NCBI RefSeq assembly: GCF_021278025.1
Contig: NZ_JAIBHJ010000011.1
Span: 62,001-126,000, forward strand
DNA length: 64,000 nt
Source of the DNA: Motilimonas sp. E26
GTDB lineage: Bacteria; Pseudomonadota; Gammaproteobacteria; Enterobacterales; CBDFNC01
Direction: 5' to 3'
The notes beneath the pieces were generated by a model. It did not search any database, was not told the DNA's origin, and saw only the letters and a program-made list of their open reading frames with translations. Below, one piece after another: positions 24,629 through 34,399 of this stretch. A program made the position numbers and the translations under genes. How positions within the stretch are numbered: position 1 is the stretch's first letter; each line of letters begins with the position of its first letter.

Positions 24629-27256
24629 TTAATTAATCGTTAATGCGAAGTCAGAGCCATCACTGGCTACCGAAACTTGTACATGATCGATACCTAGGGC
24701 CTGACTCAAGCGGGTAATGCACTGTTCGGCTAGTCTTGGCATTAATGAGCGATTAATAATTTGCTCTACTGCGCGCCCTCCTGTGGTTGGGTCTGTATTT
24801 TTTGCTACTATGTAGTCAACAAATGCTTGATCCCAGACAAAGCTAGCTTGGTATTGGCTGGCCAGTTTTTTCTTGATCCGATTTAAGGCTATGGCGGTAA
24901 TTTTGCCTAACTCTTCATCATTAAGCGGGTAATAAGGAACAATTGTGGTTCGACCTAAAAATGCCGGCTTAAAGTAATGCTGTAGATCTGGGCGAATTTG
25001 TTCAAGTAAGGCATCATTATCTAAGCGATTTTCAGCTTGGGCGCAGGCATCGCAAATGGCTTGGTCGGCTGCATTTGACGTCATGATGATTATCGTGTTT
25101 TTAAAATCGACGGTGCGTCCTTCGCTGTCTTTGATATGGCCTTTGTCGAAAATTTGGTAGAACAAATCATGTACACCAGGGTGCGCTTTTTCCATTTCAT
25201 CCAGTAACAGTACCGAATAAGGATTCCGGCGAATGGCTTCAGTTAAGACGCCGCCTTCACCAAATCCGACATAGCCTGCAGGAGAGCCTAGTAGCATTGA
25301 AATCTTATGCTCTTCTTTAAATTCGGTCATGTTGATAACGGTCAGATCATTACTACCGCCGTATAATTGCTCTGCTAATGCCATGGCCGTTTCGGTTTTA
25401 CCTACACCACTGGGACCACACATTAAAAATACACCGATTGGCTTGCGATTATCGGTTAAGCCCGCGCGGGAAATGCGAATGCTTTTGGCAAGCTCGCTTT
25501 TGGCCACATCTTGCCCGATCACACGTTTGTCTAGCTCTGCTTCAAGACTTAATAGTTTGGCTATTTCATCGCTCATCATGGCCCCGGCAGGGATCCCCGT
25601 CCAGTTGGCGATCACTTGAGCGATAGTGTTGTCATCAACCATGGCATTGACTAACGGTTCATCACCTTGAATCTCGTGTAGCTGATTAGTTAACTCAGCC
25701 ATTTGTTGCTGCAAGGTAGAATTGTCTTGATTCGATTCAGAATTATTATGATTGTCACCAATAGCTTGCTGTAAATCTTTAATCTGTTGAACTAATTCAA
25801 TTTCTTGCTGCCATCGAGTTTGATATTTCTCTAGCGCTATTTGTTGCTCTGCAATGTTTTGTTGCAGCGCTTCTATTTCATTTTGGCCTCGGTTAAAGAG
25901 GGCGTGCTCTTTTTCTAATGCAGCCAATTCATTTTGTTGATAGCGAATGGTTTGCTCTAACGTTTCAATCACTTCAGGTTTTGCACCTTGGGTGAGTGCA
26001 ATGCGGGCACTGGCTGTATCGAGTAGGCTAATGGCTTTGTCTGGCAATTGACGGCTAGGTAAATATCGAATGGATAGATTCACTGCGGCATCGATGGCTG
26101 ATTCGGCAATAAAAGCGCCATGGTGCTTCTGTAGCGATTGAGCGATGCCACGTAACATTTGCATGGCATCGGCGGCGCTAGGCTCTTCAATACTCACCAC
26201 TTGAAAGCGACGGGTGAGAGCGGGGTCTTTTTCAAAGTATTTTTTGTATTCCGCCCAAGTGGTGGCGGCAATGGTTTTAAACTCGCCGCGCGCTAAAGCC
26301 GGTTTGAGTAAGTTAGCGGCATCATTTTGACCCGCAGCACCGCCCGCACCGATTAGGGTGTGCGCTTCATCGATAAAGACAATAATAGGCTCAGCGGAGT
26401 TTTTTACTTCATTGATAACATCTTTTAAGCGGTTTTCAAATTCACCTTTTACGCTTGCACCAGCTTGTAATAAGCCTAAATCAAGAGAGTGAATCTGCAC
26501 ATCTTGCAGCGCGCTTGGCACTTCATTAGCGGCGATACGCAACGCTAAACCTTCCACTACCGCCGTTTTACCTACGCCAGGCTCACCGACTAAAATGGGG
26601 TTGTTTTGTCGCTTACGGCACAAGATGTCGATGGCTTTGCGTACTTCAGCGTTGCGCCCTGATATAGGGTCGATAAAACCGTCTTTGGCTTGTTGCGTTA
26701 AGTTAATGGTGTATTTACTGAGTGCTTCTTTACCTGCTGGCGTGGTATCCGTCATTTCACCTTGGGTTCCCGCAGTAGCATTGCTTGCACGGGTAATGGC
26801 GGTTTTGTTGATCAAAGCCTGCAGCGACTCGAGGGAAAGTTGTGCTAACGATTGCAGTTTGCAGCTTTGTACGCCCATGACATTTTGTTGTAGCAAGGCT
26901 TGAATTAAATGCAAGCTAACAATTTGGCCATGGCCGTAGTTAACTGATGCGATCATCCAACTGTCTTTAATCAGTTCGGTGAGGGCATGACTTAACGTGG
27001 GTTGCCCTTCATTGCCTTTAGCAAAGCGCTCGATCAAGGACAATAGCTCACTGACAACCGCGTCTTGATTAATATTTTGACTGGTAAATAAGCTATTTAG
27101 CTTAGCATCGTTTTGCTGAATTAATTGCAGTAGCCAATGCTCGGTTTCTATCGCTGGCACACCTTGGTTCATGGCTGCGCCTGCGGCAGCTTCCAGTGCT
27201 TGTTTTAAGTCACTGTCGAGTTTACTAATCAGTTTTGTTAACGCCACTTGTGTCAT
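24629..27256 (-). CDS. clpV: T6SS sheath-disassembly ATPase ClpV (TssH)
   Basis: This 875-residue AAA+ protein has the ClpB/ClpV layout: an N-terminal repeat domain that binds the sheath protein TssC, a first AAA module with GEPGVGKT (around residue 223), a coiled middle domain, and a second AAA module with GPSGVGKT (around 613). ClpV hexamers disassemble contracted TssB/TssC sheaths for reuse. Pairing with the T6SS genes and a short middle domain favour ClpV over ClpB. It is followed by the hairpin at 24602-24621 and the sensor/MFS module. Confidence 0.93.
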   Translation of the reverse strand: MTQVALTKLISKLDSDLKQALEAAAGAAMNQGVPAIETEHWLLQLIQQNDAKLNSLFTSQNINQDAVVSELLSLIERFAKGNEGQPTLSHALTELIKDSWMIASVNYGHGQIVSLHLIQALLQQNVMGVQSCKLQSLAQLSLESLQALINKTAITRASNATAGTQGEMTDTTPAGKEALSKYTINLTQQAKDGFIDPISGRNAEVRKAIDILCRKRQNNPILVGEPGVGKTAVVEGLALRIAANEVPSALQDVQIHSLDLGLLQAGASVKGEFENRLKDVINEVKNSAEPIIVFIDEAHTLIGAGGAAGQNDAANLLKPALARGEFKTIAATTWAEYKKYFEKDPALTRRFQVVSIEEPSAADAMQMLRGIAQSLQKHHGAFIAESAIDAAVNLSIRYLPSRQLPDKAISLLDTASARIALTQGAKPEVIETLEQTIRYQQNELAALEKEHALFNRGQNEIEALQQNIAEQQIALEKYQTRWQQEIELVQQIKDLQQAIGDNHNNSESNQDNSTLQQQMAELTNQLHEIQGDEPLVNAMVDDNTIAQVIANWTGIPAGAMMSDEIAKLLSLEAELDKRVIGQDVAKSELAKSIRISRAGLTDNRKPIGVFLMCGPSGVGKTETAMALAEQLYGGSNDLTVINMTEFKEEHKISMLLGSPAGYVGFGEGGVLTEAIRRNPYSVLLLDEMEKAHPGVHDLFYQIFDKGHIKDSEGRTVDFKNTIIIMTSNAADQAICDACAQAENRLDNDALLEQIRPDLQHYFKPAFLGRTTIVPYYPLNDEELGKITAIALNRIKKKLASQYQASFVWDQAFVDYIVAKNTDPTTGGRAVEQIINRSLMPRLAEQCITRLSQALGIDHVQVSVASDGSDFALTIN

Positions 27257-27305
27257 GCTATTCCCTTATTATCTGGTGTATAACGCGGTTTATTTAAGTC
27301 AATCG

Positions 27306-28241
27306 TTACTGCATCAAAATATGGACGACTTTATCTGGGTTTCGTTCTGGCGCGAGGCAATCTACCTCACCTAATTTCGCACCTTTGTTTGGATTACTTG
27401 AAAGTACAGGGCGATTTAGATAAGCCCTTTTTACACTTTGGTAAATTGAAACGGGCGTCATATCCCGCAAAAAGTGGCTGATCATGGTTGCCATCGCACG
27501 AGTTAATTGCTGATCTTGTTTGATTGCGAGAAACTGTGCGCGGCTATTAGGCTGTATGAATACTTTTAAGTGGTTAAATTGGCTAATACAGGTTTTGCCC
27601 ATTAAAAAACCTTGGCCTAACAGATTATTTCTTGGCGAGTGAGCACTCAGTTTGGACAGTGCATCACTGGGCAATTTACGTCGCTCAAAGGTGTTGATCC
27701 TGACGTCGATATCGTACGGGAAGTAGTCATTGAGTAGCTGCTTTAAAGTGCCTAAATGGCGGCTCTTTTGTCCCATCAATAGGCTGTAACGAAACCAAGT
27801 ATTGTTGGCCAAACCAGCAAATTGATGAATGTCTTGTATTGCTTGTGCTTTTTGCTCTGCAGCTAAGATCAACCAAGTGCGAGTTTCAATCTGATGACGA
27901 ATTTCAAAATAGCGTTGGTTAAAAATGTCGAGAAAGTCTTTCAATGCATTATCATCTTGATGCAGGGCATTGAGCATGGCGCTGTAAAGGTAATCAGGGA
28001 GCACGCCTTTGACCCCAGAAAGGGCGGTTTTCGCTAAAGTAATATGCACCCCTGTTGATTGCCATTCTAGCGCTTGTACTTCACGGGCCGAGCCCGTTGG
28101 CATCACTTCGGCGTGGTAATGAATGTCCACGGCTTGACCAGCTTGTTCGGCCATGTTTTGTAATAAGCGGATCACTTGTACAAAGTCATACTGGTTGGCG
28201 TGCTGACTGAGTTGCTGGCCGAGAGGTGAGTTTAAAAACAT
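27306..28241 (-). CDS. tssG: T6SS baseplate protein TssG
   Basis: This 311-residue protein starts with a TssG-like segment (QYDFVQVIRLLQNM) and carries the family regions FLDIFNQRYFEIR and YFPYDIDVRI. TssG with two TssF and TssE forms the baseplate wedge. Its start overlaps the end of tssF by 10 bases. Length is typical of the family. Confidence 0.9.
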   Translation of the reverse strand: MFLNSPLGQQLSQHANQYDFVQVIRLLQNMAEQAGQAVDIHYHAEVMPTGSAREVQALEWQSTGVHITLAKTALSGVKGVLPDYLYSAMLNALHQDDNALKDFLDIFNQRYFEIRHQIETRTWLILAAEQKAQAIQDIHQFAGLANNTWFRYSLLMGQKSRHLGTLKQLLNDYFPYDIDVRINTFERRKLPSDALSKLSAHSPRNNLLGQGFLMGKTCISQFNHLKVFIQPNSRAQFLAIKQDQQLTRAMATMISHFLRDMTPVSIYQSVKRAYLNRPVLSSNPNKGAKLGEVDCLAPERNPDKVVHILMQ

Positions 28242-29995
28242 AACTGACTGCCGTGCACTTTATCAAACACCTTAACCGCGCCATCTTGACCGTGTAGCTT
28301 AATTTTTAACTGAATATAGCGGTCGAAGCTGCAAAATTGTTGCAAAAAACCATTTAATAAGTGTGCAAAAGCTAAGTAATGCTCACTACCATCTAATGTC
28401 ACTTCAATTTCTGTACCGGCTGCAAATATATTTTGTCCCATCACTCGTAAGCTCGATACTTGAGGTTTGAATGTCACCTGTTTAATTGTTTCAATTCGTT
28501 GGCCATCTTGACTGGCTCGGCAGCACAGGGTGAGCATTTCTTTGAAGCTATCAGTGGGCTGTTTACTTTGTAATAAACTATGAAAGTTACTGTGCAGTAA
28601 ACCAACAAAGCGCCAATGTAAACTGGTATCAAGCTCGGGTAAAATGGGTGACGAAGGGGGTTGCAATAAGTGCAATTCTCCGGGTAAATCTATGTTTTCT
28701 AAACATTCGAAAGCGCCTGTTACACTACAAGCTAAATTACCGTTACTGCATAACAACTGACTGCCAATGATTTTCTTGTTGGTGGATTTGGTAGGGGAAG
28801 TATCGCTAATGACTAACTCAACTTGTTGCAAAGCGTTATGACGCGCTTGCCAATAGGTAGTGGTATTGGGCTGGTGATATTGCTCACCAAAGAGTGGTGT
28901 TAGGGGTTTTTCACCTTGAGCATGAATTTCAAATACTCGTTCCACATCAATAATTGCCACTTGGCTGTCGTGATGGGCGTCAGCCATAATCGGCAAACTT
29001 AATGTTTTATGCTCGTAGGGGATCGGTTCACCACGTTGACTAAACAGGTTAATGGCGGGGATTACATTTAGTTTGAATACATTATTATCAAACAGACGAA
29101 TAAATTCCGCTGGGATCGCACTCATAAAAAAATTAAGGACTAAGGTCGAACTTTGTACGCTTTGACTCAGTTGATTAAAGTCTTCTAGGCGGAAAAACTG
29201 CGCCTTCTCTTTAAAACTAAAGAACTCCCTAAGCTGCTGAAACCCCTCAAATTCATTGCCTGTTTTATGTAAAAAAGAAAAATGACTGTCAGTAAGTCGA
29301 TTGACTAGCTTACTTGCAGGCACTTGTTGATGTTTAAGTTGCTGTTCATCGGAGGCTGAAATCAGTAACGTTTTTCCGAGTAGTAGCTCAATTAAAGAGT
29401 CAGCATGTTGTTCAAACCCTTGGACGAAAAGTGCTAGTTGTGGCAATTCTAATTGACTAAATAAAGTGGTTTCATCGGTGGTTTCTAAGGTTAATTGAAT
29501 TACGGCATTGGCTTTTTCCGCTCCCTCTGGACGCTCGAAGTTAAACGGTGCGCTAAAAGCTTGTACTTTATTAAGGCTAATAGGGTGAATGGTTAAATCT
29601 GCCACAGTGCGAAACAAGCACTCTTGTCCCTCTGCATTTGCGGCTAACGCACTGCCAGCCGGTAGCAAAACACTCTGGGTTAGCTGCGCAGGATCGGCTT
29701 TTAGGTTTAAATAGGCGACACTGGGAATAATTTGATTGTAGCTGGGGTAAAGCACACTCAATAAACCATCGATAACCTCGGGCAGCTGTGCACTTATCTG
29801 TTGTTCGGTTTTAGCATTCAACAGTGCCACGCCATCCATTAAACGGGCGAGGCTAGGATCATTAATTTGACCTTGATTGATATCTAGCTGTTCACCATGA
29901 CTTGGATGTTGCTGGGCAAATTGGCCTAATGAGCGACGCACAAAAGCGAGCTCTCGCTCATAATAACGTAATAGGGTATCAGACAAGATCTTCAT
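28232..29995 (-). CDS. tssF: T6SS baseplate protein TssF
   Basis: This 587-residue protein carries the TssF N-terminal signature LLRYYERELAFVRRSLGQFAQQHP and the block DPSLARLMDGVALLNAKTEQQ, then VLYPSYNQIIPSVA. TssF is the largest wedge subunit of the T6SS baseplate. The gene overlaps tssE upstream by 17 bases and tssG downstream by 10, as in many T6SS operons. Confidence 0.92.
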   Translation of the reverse strand: MKILSDTLLRYYERELAFVRRSLGQFAQQHPSHGEQLDINQGQINDPSLARLMDGVALLNAKTEQQISAQLPEVIDGLLSVLYPSYNQIIPSVAYLNLKADPAQLTQSVLLPAGSALAANAEGQECLFRTVADLTIHPISLNKVQAFSAPFNFERPEGAEKANAVIQLTLETTDETTLFSQLELPQLALFVQGFEQHADSLIELLLGKTLLISASDEQQLKHQQVPASKLVNRLTDSHFSFLHKTGNEFEGFQQLREFFSFKEKAQFFRLEDFNQLSQSVQSSTLVLNFFMSAIPAEFIRLFDNNVFKLNVIPAINLFSQRGEPIPYEHKTLSLPIMADAHHDSQVAIIDVERVFEIHAQGEKPLTPLFGEQYHQPNTTTYWQARHNALQQVELVISDTSPTKSTNKKIIGSQLLCSNGNLACSVTGAFECLENIDLPGELHLLQPPSSPILPELDTSLHWRFVGLLHSNFHSLLQSKQPTDSFKEMLTLCCRASQDGQRIETIKQVTFKPQVSSLRVMGQNIFAAGTEIEVTLDGSEHYLAFAHLLNGFLQQFCSFDRYIQLKIKLHGQDGAVKVFDKVHGSQLCF

Positions 29996-30407
29996 CCTCT
30001 AAAGTCGCGCTAAGATCGCTAAGCTTGATTTTGGAATCAAATACTAACTCTTGTAAGCCGGCTTCGGTTCTGAGTTCGGCGAATAGGGTAAAGCAAATTG
30101 CGTTTTTAGATTCATCTCGCTGTTTGAGCTCTACACTCACTTTATCAAGCCTTGGTTCAAAGGTTTTGATCCAGTGCTCGACTTGATATGCGAACTGTTG
30201 GTTATCCAAATTAGCTTGCAGTAGTTGCATATCTTCGATACCAAAACGCATACTTGATGAGCTAACTTGTTGGAAGCTATCGTCGATTAGCATGAGTGGG
30301 GCTTCACTGGTTAATAATTGGCTTAAATGGTAACGCACGGATTCCACTTCGCGTTGACTTGGGCTAATACCGTCTTTGGTGTTGATGAAGGTTTGCCAGA
30401 AAGACAT
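29979..30407 (-). CDS. tssE: T6SS baseplate protein TssE (gp25-like)
   Basis: This 142-residue protein is a member of the gp25/TssE family, the baseplate component that seeds sheath polymerisation. The region VRYHLSQLLTSEAPLM and the later TFEPRLDKVSVEL match the fold. Its start codon shares one base with the tssC2 stop, and its end overlaps tssF. The conserved EPR motif required for sheath initiation is visible in FEPRL. Confidence 0.85.
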   Translation of the reverse strand: MSFWQTFINTKDGISPSQREVESVRYHLSQLLTSEAPLMLIDDSFQQVSSSSMRFGIEDMQLLQANLDNQQFAYQVEHWIKTFEPRLDKVSVELKQRDESKNAICFTLFAELRTEAGLQELVFDSKIKLSDLSATLEDEDLV

Positions 30408-31819
30408 TAGCTGGCCTCTGCTAAATCAGTGGTTAGCACAACTTCACCACTGAAATGATCAAACTGATACTGCGGGATGAGCCTTAAATCACAGTACAGC
30501 GCGCCAACTTCATCGCCTGCTTCTCTTACTGTGACTTTCGCATAGCGTAGTGGGTATTTGGCTAAGGTTGCTTCATCGGCATAATCAACATTACTAGAAA
30601 GCTTTTCAATCCAGTTGGTTAGGTAGGTTTCACACTCTTGTGCACTATTAAAACTGCCAATCATTTCACGCACTTGCACCTTGAGATAATGGGCAATACG
30701 ACATGAAATTAAAGTGGTTTGTAGTTGCGTGAGTACTTTGTCGTTGTCCGATTCGCCTGCTTGCCAAATAGAATTGTTACCATTAAAAAAGAACTTATTG
30801 GTGAGAGGACTTAAGCTCATTGGAATAAAGCCTTGCTGGGCATAGAAATTCGCTAGTTCGCCGAACAAACGTACATCTGGCTCGGGCTGTTTAAGTAATG
30901 CTGTTGCGATGCTTTCTTCGGGTAAATTGATTACCGCTCCTTGATATTTATCAGGCCAACGTGATTTTAAAAAACCAAACCAATTTAGGCGGTGATATTC
31001 GCGTAAAATGGTGCCAGCAAAAGTAAAGGCGGCACTGCCCCACAAGCTAGCGGTACCTTGGTTGTAAATAAAGCCAAGACCATGGTTTTTATAGCGCTGA
31101 CGAAGTTTAACGCGCGGCATTGCCAAGCAAATAAAGCGACTACTTGAGTGTTTGCGTAGCTTTTGCCACGCTAAGTAATCAGGGCCATTGAGCACCTTGT
31201 CAATACGTTGGGTATCTGATAACCAATCGGCTCCCTGTGCCGCGAAAAAGTCCAGCGCGGGTGAAAATATCATTGGGCATAAACAGGATTCACCTAATTT
31301 TGCGAGTAACTCTAAGGTATAAATGTCGTCAAAATCGCTGTCAAAATCGATGTCCATACTAATACTGTGAGCAAAAACCATGCACCCAAAAGGGTGGCCC
31401 CCTAAGGTGTTAAGTTCTTGATTCGCTATTTTATTGTATAGTTGACTCAGTTTAATTGAGTAAGATTGATTTAGATCGCTAGAGGTTTCAGCCCAACTCA
31501 TGTCGAGAAGCTTTACTTGTGCACGGCGATAGTTAACCGGTAGATGCGTTAAGTTATGTAGACTTAACCAATTTGCAGCCATCGCCTTATACTCTGGCGC
31601 GGCTAAAATAGCATCAAGCTGTTGCGATAGTTGTTGATCTATTGTGGTGATTAAGCGGCTTAAAAAGCTCATAAAGGTGCTTTGATTTTTAAGGGCGCTA
31701 GGAAATAACTCAGATACCAAAGATAAAGCGTCTGTTAAAAACCCTTGGTCATTGCTATCTAAATGATTGAATTTATATTGCCAGTCTGGTGCTAACTTCA
31801 TATATAAAATGGCCAGCAT
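30407..31819 (-). CDS. Second TssC-like sheath protein (TssC2)
   Basis: This 470-residue protein is a divergent copy of TssC, encoded directly downstream of it. Shared landmarks include FMSFLSRLITTIDQQLSQQLDAILAAPEYKAM near the N terminus, GGHPFGCMVFAHS against the TssC GGEPYGTFIGDY, and RFICLAMPRVKLRQRY against RYVTLTLPRTLARLPY. It lacks the first about 40 residues of TssC that interlock with TssB. It may be a specialised cap, tail-end or baseplate-contact subunit. The start may be 31819, inside a hairpin, or 31801. Confidence 0.8.
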   Translation of the reverse strand: MLAILYMKLAPDWQYKFNHLDSNDQGFLTDALSLVSELFPSALKNQSTFMSFLSRLITTIDQQLSQQLDAILAAPEYKAMAANWLSLHNLTHLPVNYRRAQVKLLDMSWAETSSDLNQSYSIKLSQLYNKIANQELNTLGGHPFGCMVFAHSISMDIDFDSDFDDIYTLELLAKLGESCLCPMIFSPALDFFAAQGADWLSDTQRIDKVLNGPDYLAWQKLRKHSSSRFICLAMPRVKLRQRYKNHGLGFIYNQGTASLWGSAAFTFAGTILREYHRLNWFGFLKSRWPDKYQGAVINLPEESIATALLKQPEPDVRLFGELANFYAQQGFIPMSLSPLTNKFFFNGNNSIWQAGESDNDKVLTQLQTTLISCRIAHYLKVQVREMIGSFNSAQECETYLTNWIEKLSSNVDYADEATLAKYPLRYAKVTVREAGDEVGALYCDLRLIPQYQFDHFSGEVVLTTDLAEAS

Positions 31820-31829
31820 AGCCGGCCAT
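31809..31829 (-). promoter_or_regulatory. Hairpin covering the tssC2 start codon
   Basis: On the minus strand ATGGCCGGC and GCTGGCCAT form a nine-pair stem (one G-U) with a three-base loop, followed by TTTTATA. The first tssC2 ATG (31819) straddles loop and stem. It could act as partial terminator or translation brake between tssC and tssC2. Confidence 0.45.
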
Positions 31830-31837
31830 ACTCTTAA

Positions 31838-33316
31838 TTAACCTGGGATCTTAGCAACCATTCGAACTGAGGTAGTCAGCTCTTCAAGTTGTAGCCATGG
31901 GCGTAAATGGGCGATAGCAGAGTAAGCGCCTGGACGGCCGGGTTGCTCTACTACTTCGATACGAGATTCCGCTAGCGGGGTTTTAGCACGTTGCTCATTA
32001 CCAATAGCACCTGAGTTGGTATATTGATCAATCCAAAGTTGTAGTTCACGTTGAATGTCAGGGGCTTCTAGGTTAGAGCCTAGTTTATCGCGACCCATGA
32101 CTTTTAGGTAATGGGCAATGCGACCACTGGCCATAATATAAGGTAAGCGTGCTGAAATAGCCGCGTTTGCCGTAGCATCAGGGTCGGTGTAAGTTTTTGG
32201 CTTTTGAGTAGTTTGGCCACCAATAAACACAGCATAGTTACTGTTTTTATAGTGCACTAGGGGTAAAAAGCCTAAATCACTCAGTTCTTTTTCACGTTCA
32301 TCGGTTAAGTTTACTTCCGTTGGGCACTGCTGCAAAATGTCGCCCGCATCGGAAAGATAGGTAAGGTTTGGTAGATTTTCTACTTTACCACCGTTATCTA
32401 AACCTCGAATTGAAGTACACCAGCCAGAGGCGGTGTAAGCTTGTGTCATTTTCAGGCCTAAGTCATAAGCGGCATTTGACCAAACTAGTTGAGAATTATC
32501 TTTCGGTTTTGGATTCCCGGCACTGTCAGTAGCTAATTCTTCATATGCAAAAGCATTAGTTGGTAAGCCTTTTTCACCATAAGGTAAGCGCGCTAAAGTT
32601 CGTGGCAATGTCAGCGTTACATACCGAGCATCATCACTTTCACGAAATGAGTTCCATGCAGCATAAGCTGGTGAGTCAAAACCAGCAGCAACAGGCTTAC
32701 CTTCATTAAATGTTGAAAAACTATTAAATTCAAACATTTCAGCGTTCGCTGCGGCAATAAATGGGGCATGACATGCAGCGGCTACTTCACCCATGTAACG
32801 AAGTAGGGCAACATCTTCATCCTTGGCGCTAAATTCATAATCACCAATAAAAGTGCCGTATGGCTCACCACCTGCAGTACCAAATTCGCCTTGATATAGG
32901 GAATTAAAAAGCGGGCTACGGTCGATAGCTGGGGCATCTTCAAACTGCTCCAATAACTCTTCTTGAGAGTAATCAACCATTTTAATTTTAAGCGAGCGGC
33001 CTAAGTCACTTTCTTTAACCAATTTTTGCAGGCCACGCCATGAACCTTCTAGTTTCTGAAAATCATCTTTTTGCATCACTTCCGATAGTTGATGCGACAA
33101 GCGTTTATCAATTTCGGCAATGGCATTTTCGATGGTTTTAGTAACGTTTTTGTCCCACGTTACTGTTCCGGCGAGTGCTTGTTCGGCCAGTACAGAGAAC
33201 AGCTCTTTGGTGGTGTCTGCTGGTGTTTGCGTAGTGGCTTCGATAGCGCGGTCTAGAAAGCTTAAGCTGCCTTCTGCTGCTTCGGCTTGTGTTTGCGTTT
33301 GGCTTTGTTCTGTCAT
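31838..33316 (-). CDS. tssC: T6SS sheath large subunit TssC (VipB)
   Basis: This 492-residue protein is the canonical TssC: ENAIAEIDKRLSHQLSEVMQ, FQKLEGSWRGLQKLV and the ARLPYGEKG region are all present. It pairs with TssB to form the contractile sheath around the Hcp tube. It follows tssB by two bases. Full length and without oddities. A hairpin overlapping the next start codon may lower expression of the downstream tssC2. Confidence 0.95.
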   Translation of the reverse strand: MTEQSQTQTQAEAAEGSLSFLDRAIEATTQTPADTTKELFSVLAEQALAGTVTWDKNVTKTIENAIAEIDKRLSHQLSEVMQKDDFQKLEGSWRGLQKLVKESDLGRSLKIKMVDYSQEELLEQFEDAPAIDRSPLFNSLYQGEFGTAGGEPYGTFIGDYEFSAKDEDVALLRYMGEVAAACHAPFIAAANAEMFEFNSFSTFNEGKPVAAGFDSPAYAAWNSFRESDDARYVTLTLPRTLARLPYGEKGLPTNAFAYEELATDSAGNPKPKDNSQLVWSNAAYDLGLKMTQAYTASGWCTSIRGLDNGGKVENLPNLTYLSDAGDILQQCPTEVNLTDEREKELSDLGFLPLVHYKNSNYAVFIGGQTTQKPKTYTDPDATANAAISARLPYIMASGRIAHYLKVMGRDKLGSNLEAPDIQRELQLWIDQYTNSGAIGNEQRAKTPLAESRIEVVEQPGRPGAYSAIAHLRPWLQLEELTTSVRMVAKIPG

Positions 33317-33318
33317 GG

Positions 33319-33819
33319 TTACGCGCCCTCCTTGTTAACACCTAGCTCTGTAGAGAGGGCATTAATGGTGTCAGCACTTTGTAACACTTCCTTTAGCAAT
33401 TTCTCTAAATCACGTGAGCGATCTGCTTTAGAAAGTAATACTTTTAACTGGTTACGAGTTTCAACTAATTGCTTTAATGGCTCAACTTGTTCAATAATGG
33501 CTTCAGGCTCAAAGTCTTTGATTGAGTTGAACTTTAAGCTTGCTTCAAATTGACTGTTATCGTTTGCCAGCACGTTATCCACTTTTAGACTCAGTTCCGG
33601 ACCTACGCGTTTCATAACAGTATCAAAGTTGTCTTTATCGATGTTGTAATAAGTGCGATCTTCGAGATCTTCCTTATCGGCTTTATGGCCAGAATAATCA
33701 CCAATTACACCAACTACAAACGGCAATTCTTTGGTCTCAACGGCGCCGTTTGTCTCAACGTCATAGGTTATACTTACGCGATTTTTACTAACGCGTTTAT
33801 GCTGTGAGTTAAGTGCCAC
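33319..33819 (-). CDS. tssB: T6SS sheath small subunit TssB (VipA)
   Basis: This 166-residue protein has the TssB signature VSITYDVETNGAVETKELPFVVGVIGDYSGH, typical of the small sheath subunit, and ends in a helix that interlocks with TssC. The gene lies 15 bases after hcp and two bases before tssC, in one transcript. Confidence 0.94.
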   Translation of the reverse strand: MALNSQHKRVSKNRVSITYDVETNGAVETKELPFVVGVIGDYSGHKADKEDLEDRTYYNIDKDNFDTVMKRVGPELSLKVDNVLANDNSQFEASLKFNSIKDFEPEAIIEQVEPLKQLVETRNQLKVLLSKADRSRDLEKLLKEVLQSADTINALSTELGVNKEGA

Positions 33820-33834
33820 AGGCTTTCTCCTTTG

Positions 33835-34356
33835 TTATTTAGCAGTTGATGTCACTTTAGCTGTTGGTGCATCAAAGCCAACTTCAGGACCTTTCTCGAT
33901 CTTACCGCCATCAGATTCAATATAGTAAGCTTTAGAAATCTGAGTGTAAGTGAGAGAAAAAGATTCCGCAGGTAATGAACCATCGCTACCAGACATGTTA
34001 TAGCTAGCCATACGAGCTTTTTTTAAGGTTAAAATAAGGTAAGGATCGGCGCCAGAGCCCTCACGGTTAGGTTTGGTCATTACAATTTCAATGGTTTTAC
34101 CTTCCGCACCTGGGGCGTATAAAAAGCTTGTTAAGTGCGCAGATGCGCCATCACATGAGCGAGAAACACTGACTTCACCTAACGCAACCATACCTTGGTC
34201 GCCATTGTTCGAATTACCTACGTCGATACCGACACCACGAACCGCGCCCCATGACACACTATCAATCGCGAAGAAGCCGTCTTTGCCGCCGATTTTTTCT
34301 ACGGTTGCTGCACCTTTAGGGGTAACACCGTCAATTCTCATGAAAATTGAAGCCAT
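33835..34356 (-). CDS. hcp: T6SS inner-tube protein Hcp
   Basis: This 173-residue protein starts MASIFMRIDGVTPKG and contains VSVSRSCDGAS and SFSLTYTQISKAYY, all typical of Hcp, which stacks as hexameric rings into the expelled tube. A strong GGAGAT ribosome site precedes the ATG, in keeping with the high expression of Hcp. The C-terminal tail after KIEKGPEVGFDAPT is short, so it carries no effector domain. Confidence 0.95.
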   Translation of the reverse strand: MASIFMRIDGVTPKGAATVEKIGGKDGFFAIDSVSWGAVRGVGIDVGNSNNGDQGMVALGEVSVSRSCDGASAHLTSFLYAPGAEGKTIEIVMTKPNREGSGADPYLILTLKKARMASYNMSGSDGSLPAESFSLTYTQISKAYYIESDGGKIEKGPEVGFDAPTAKVTSTAK

Positions 34357-34399
34357 TTTAATCTCCTTGGTTTATTTAGCTGTTGTATTTGTCAAATTA

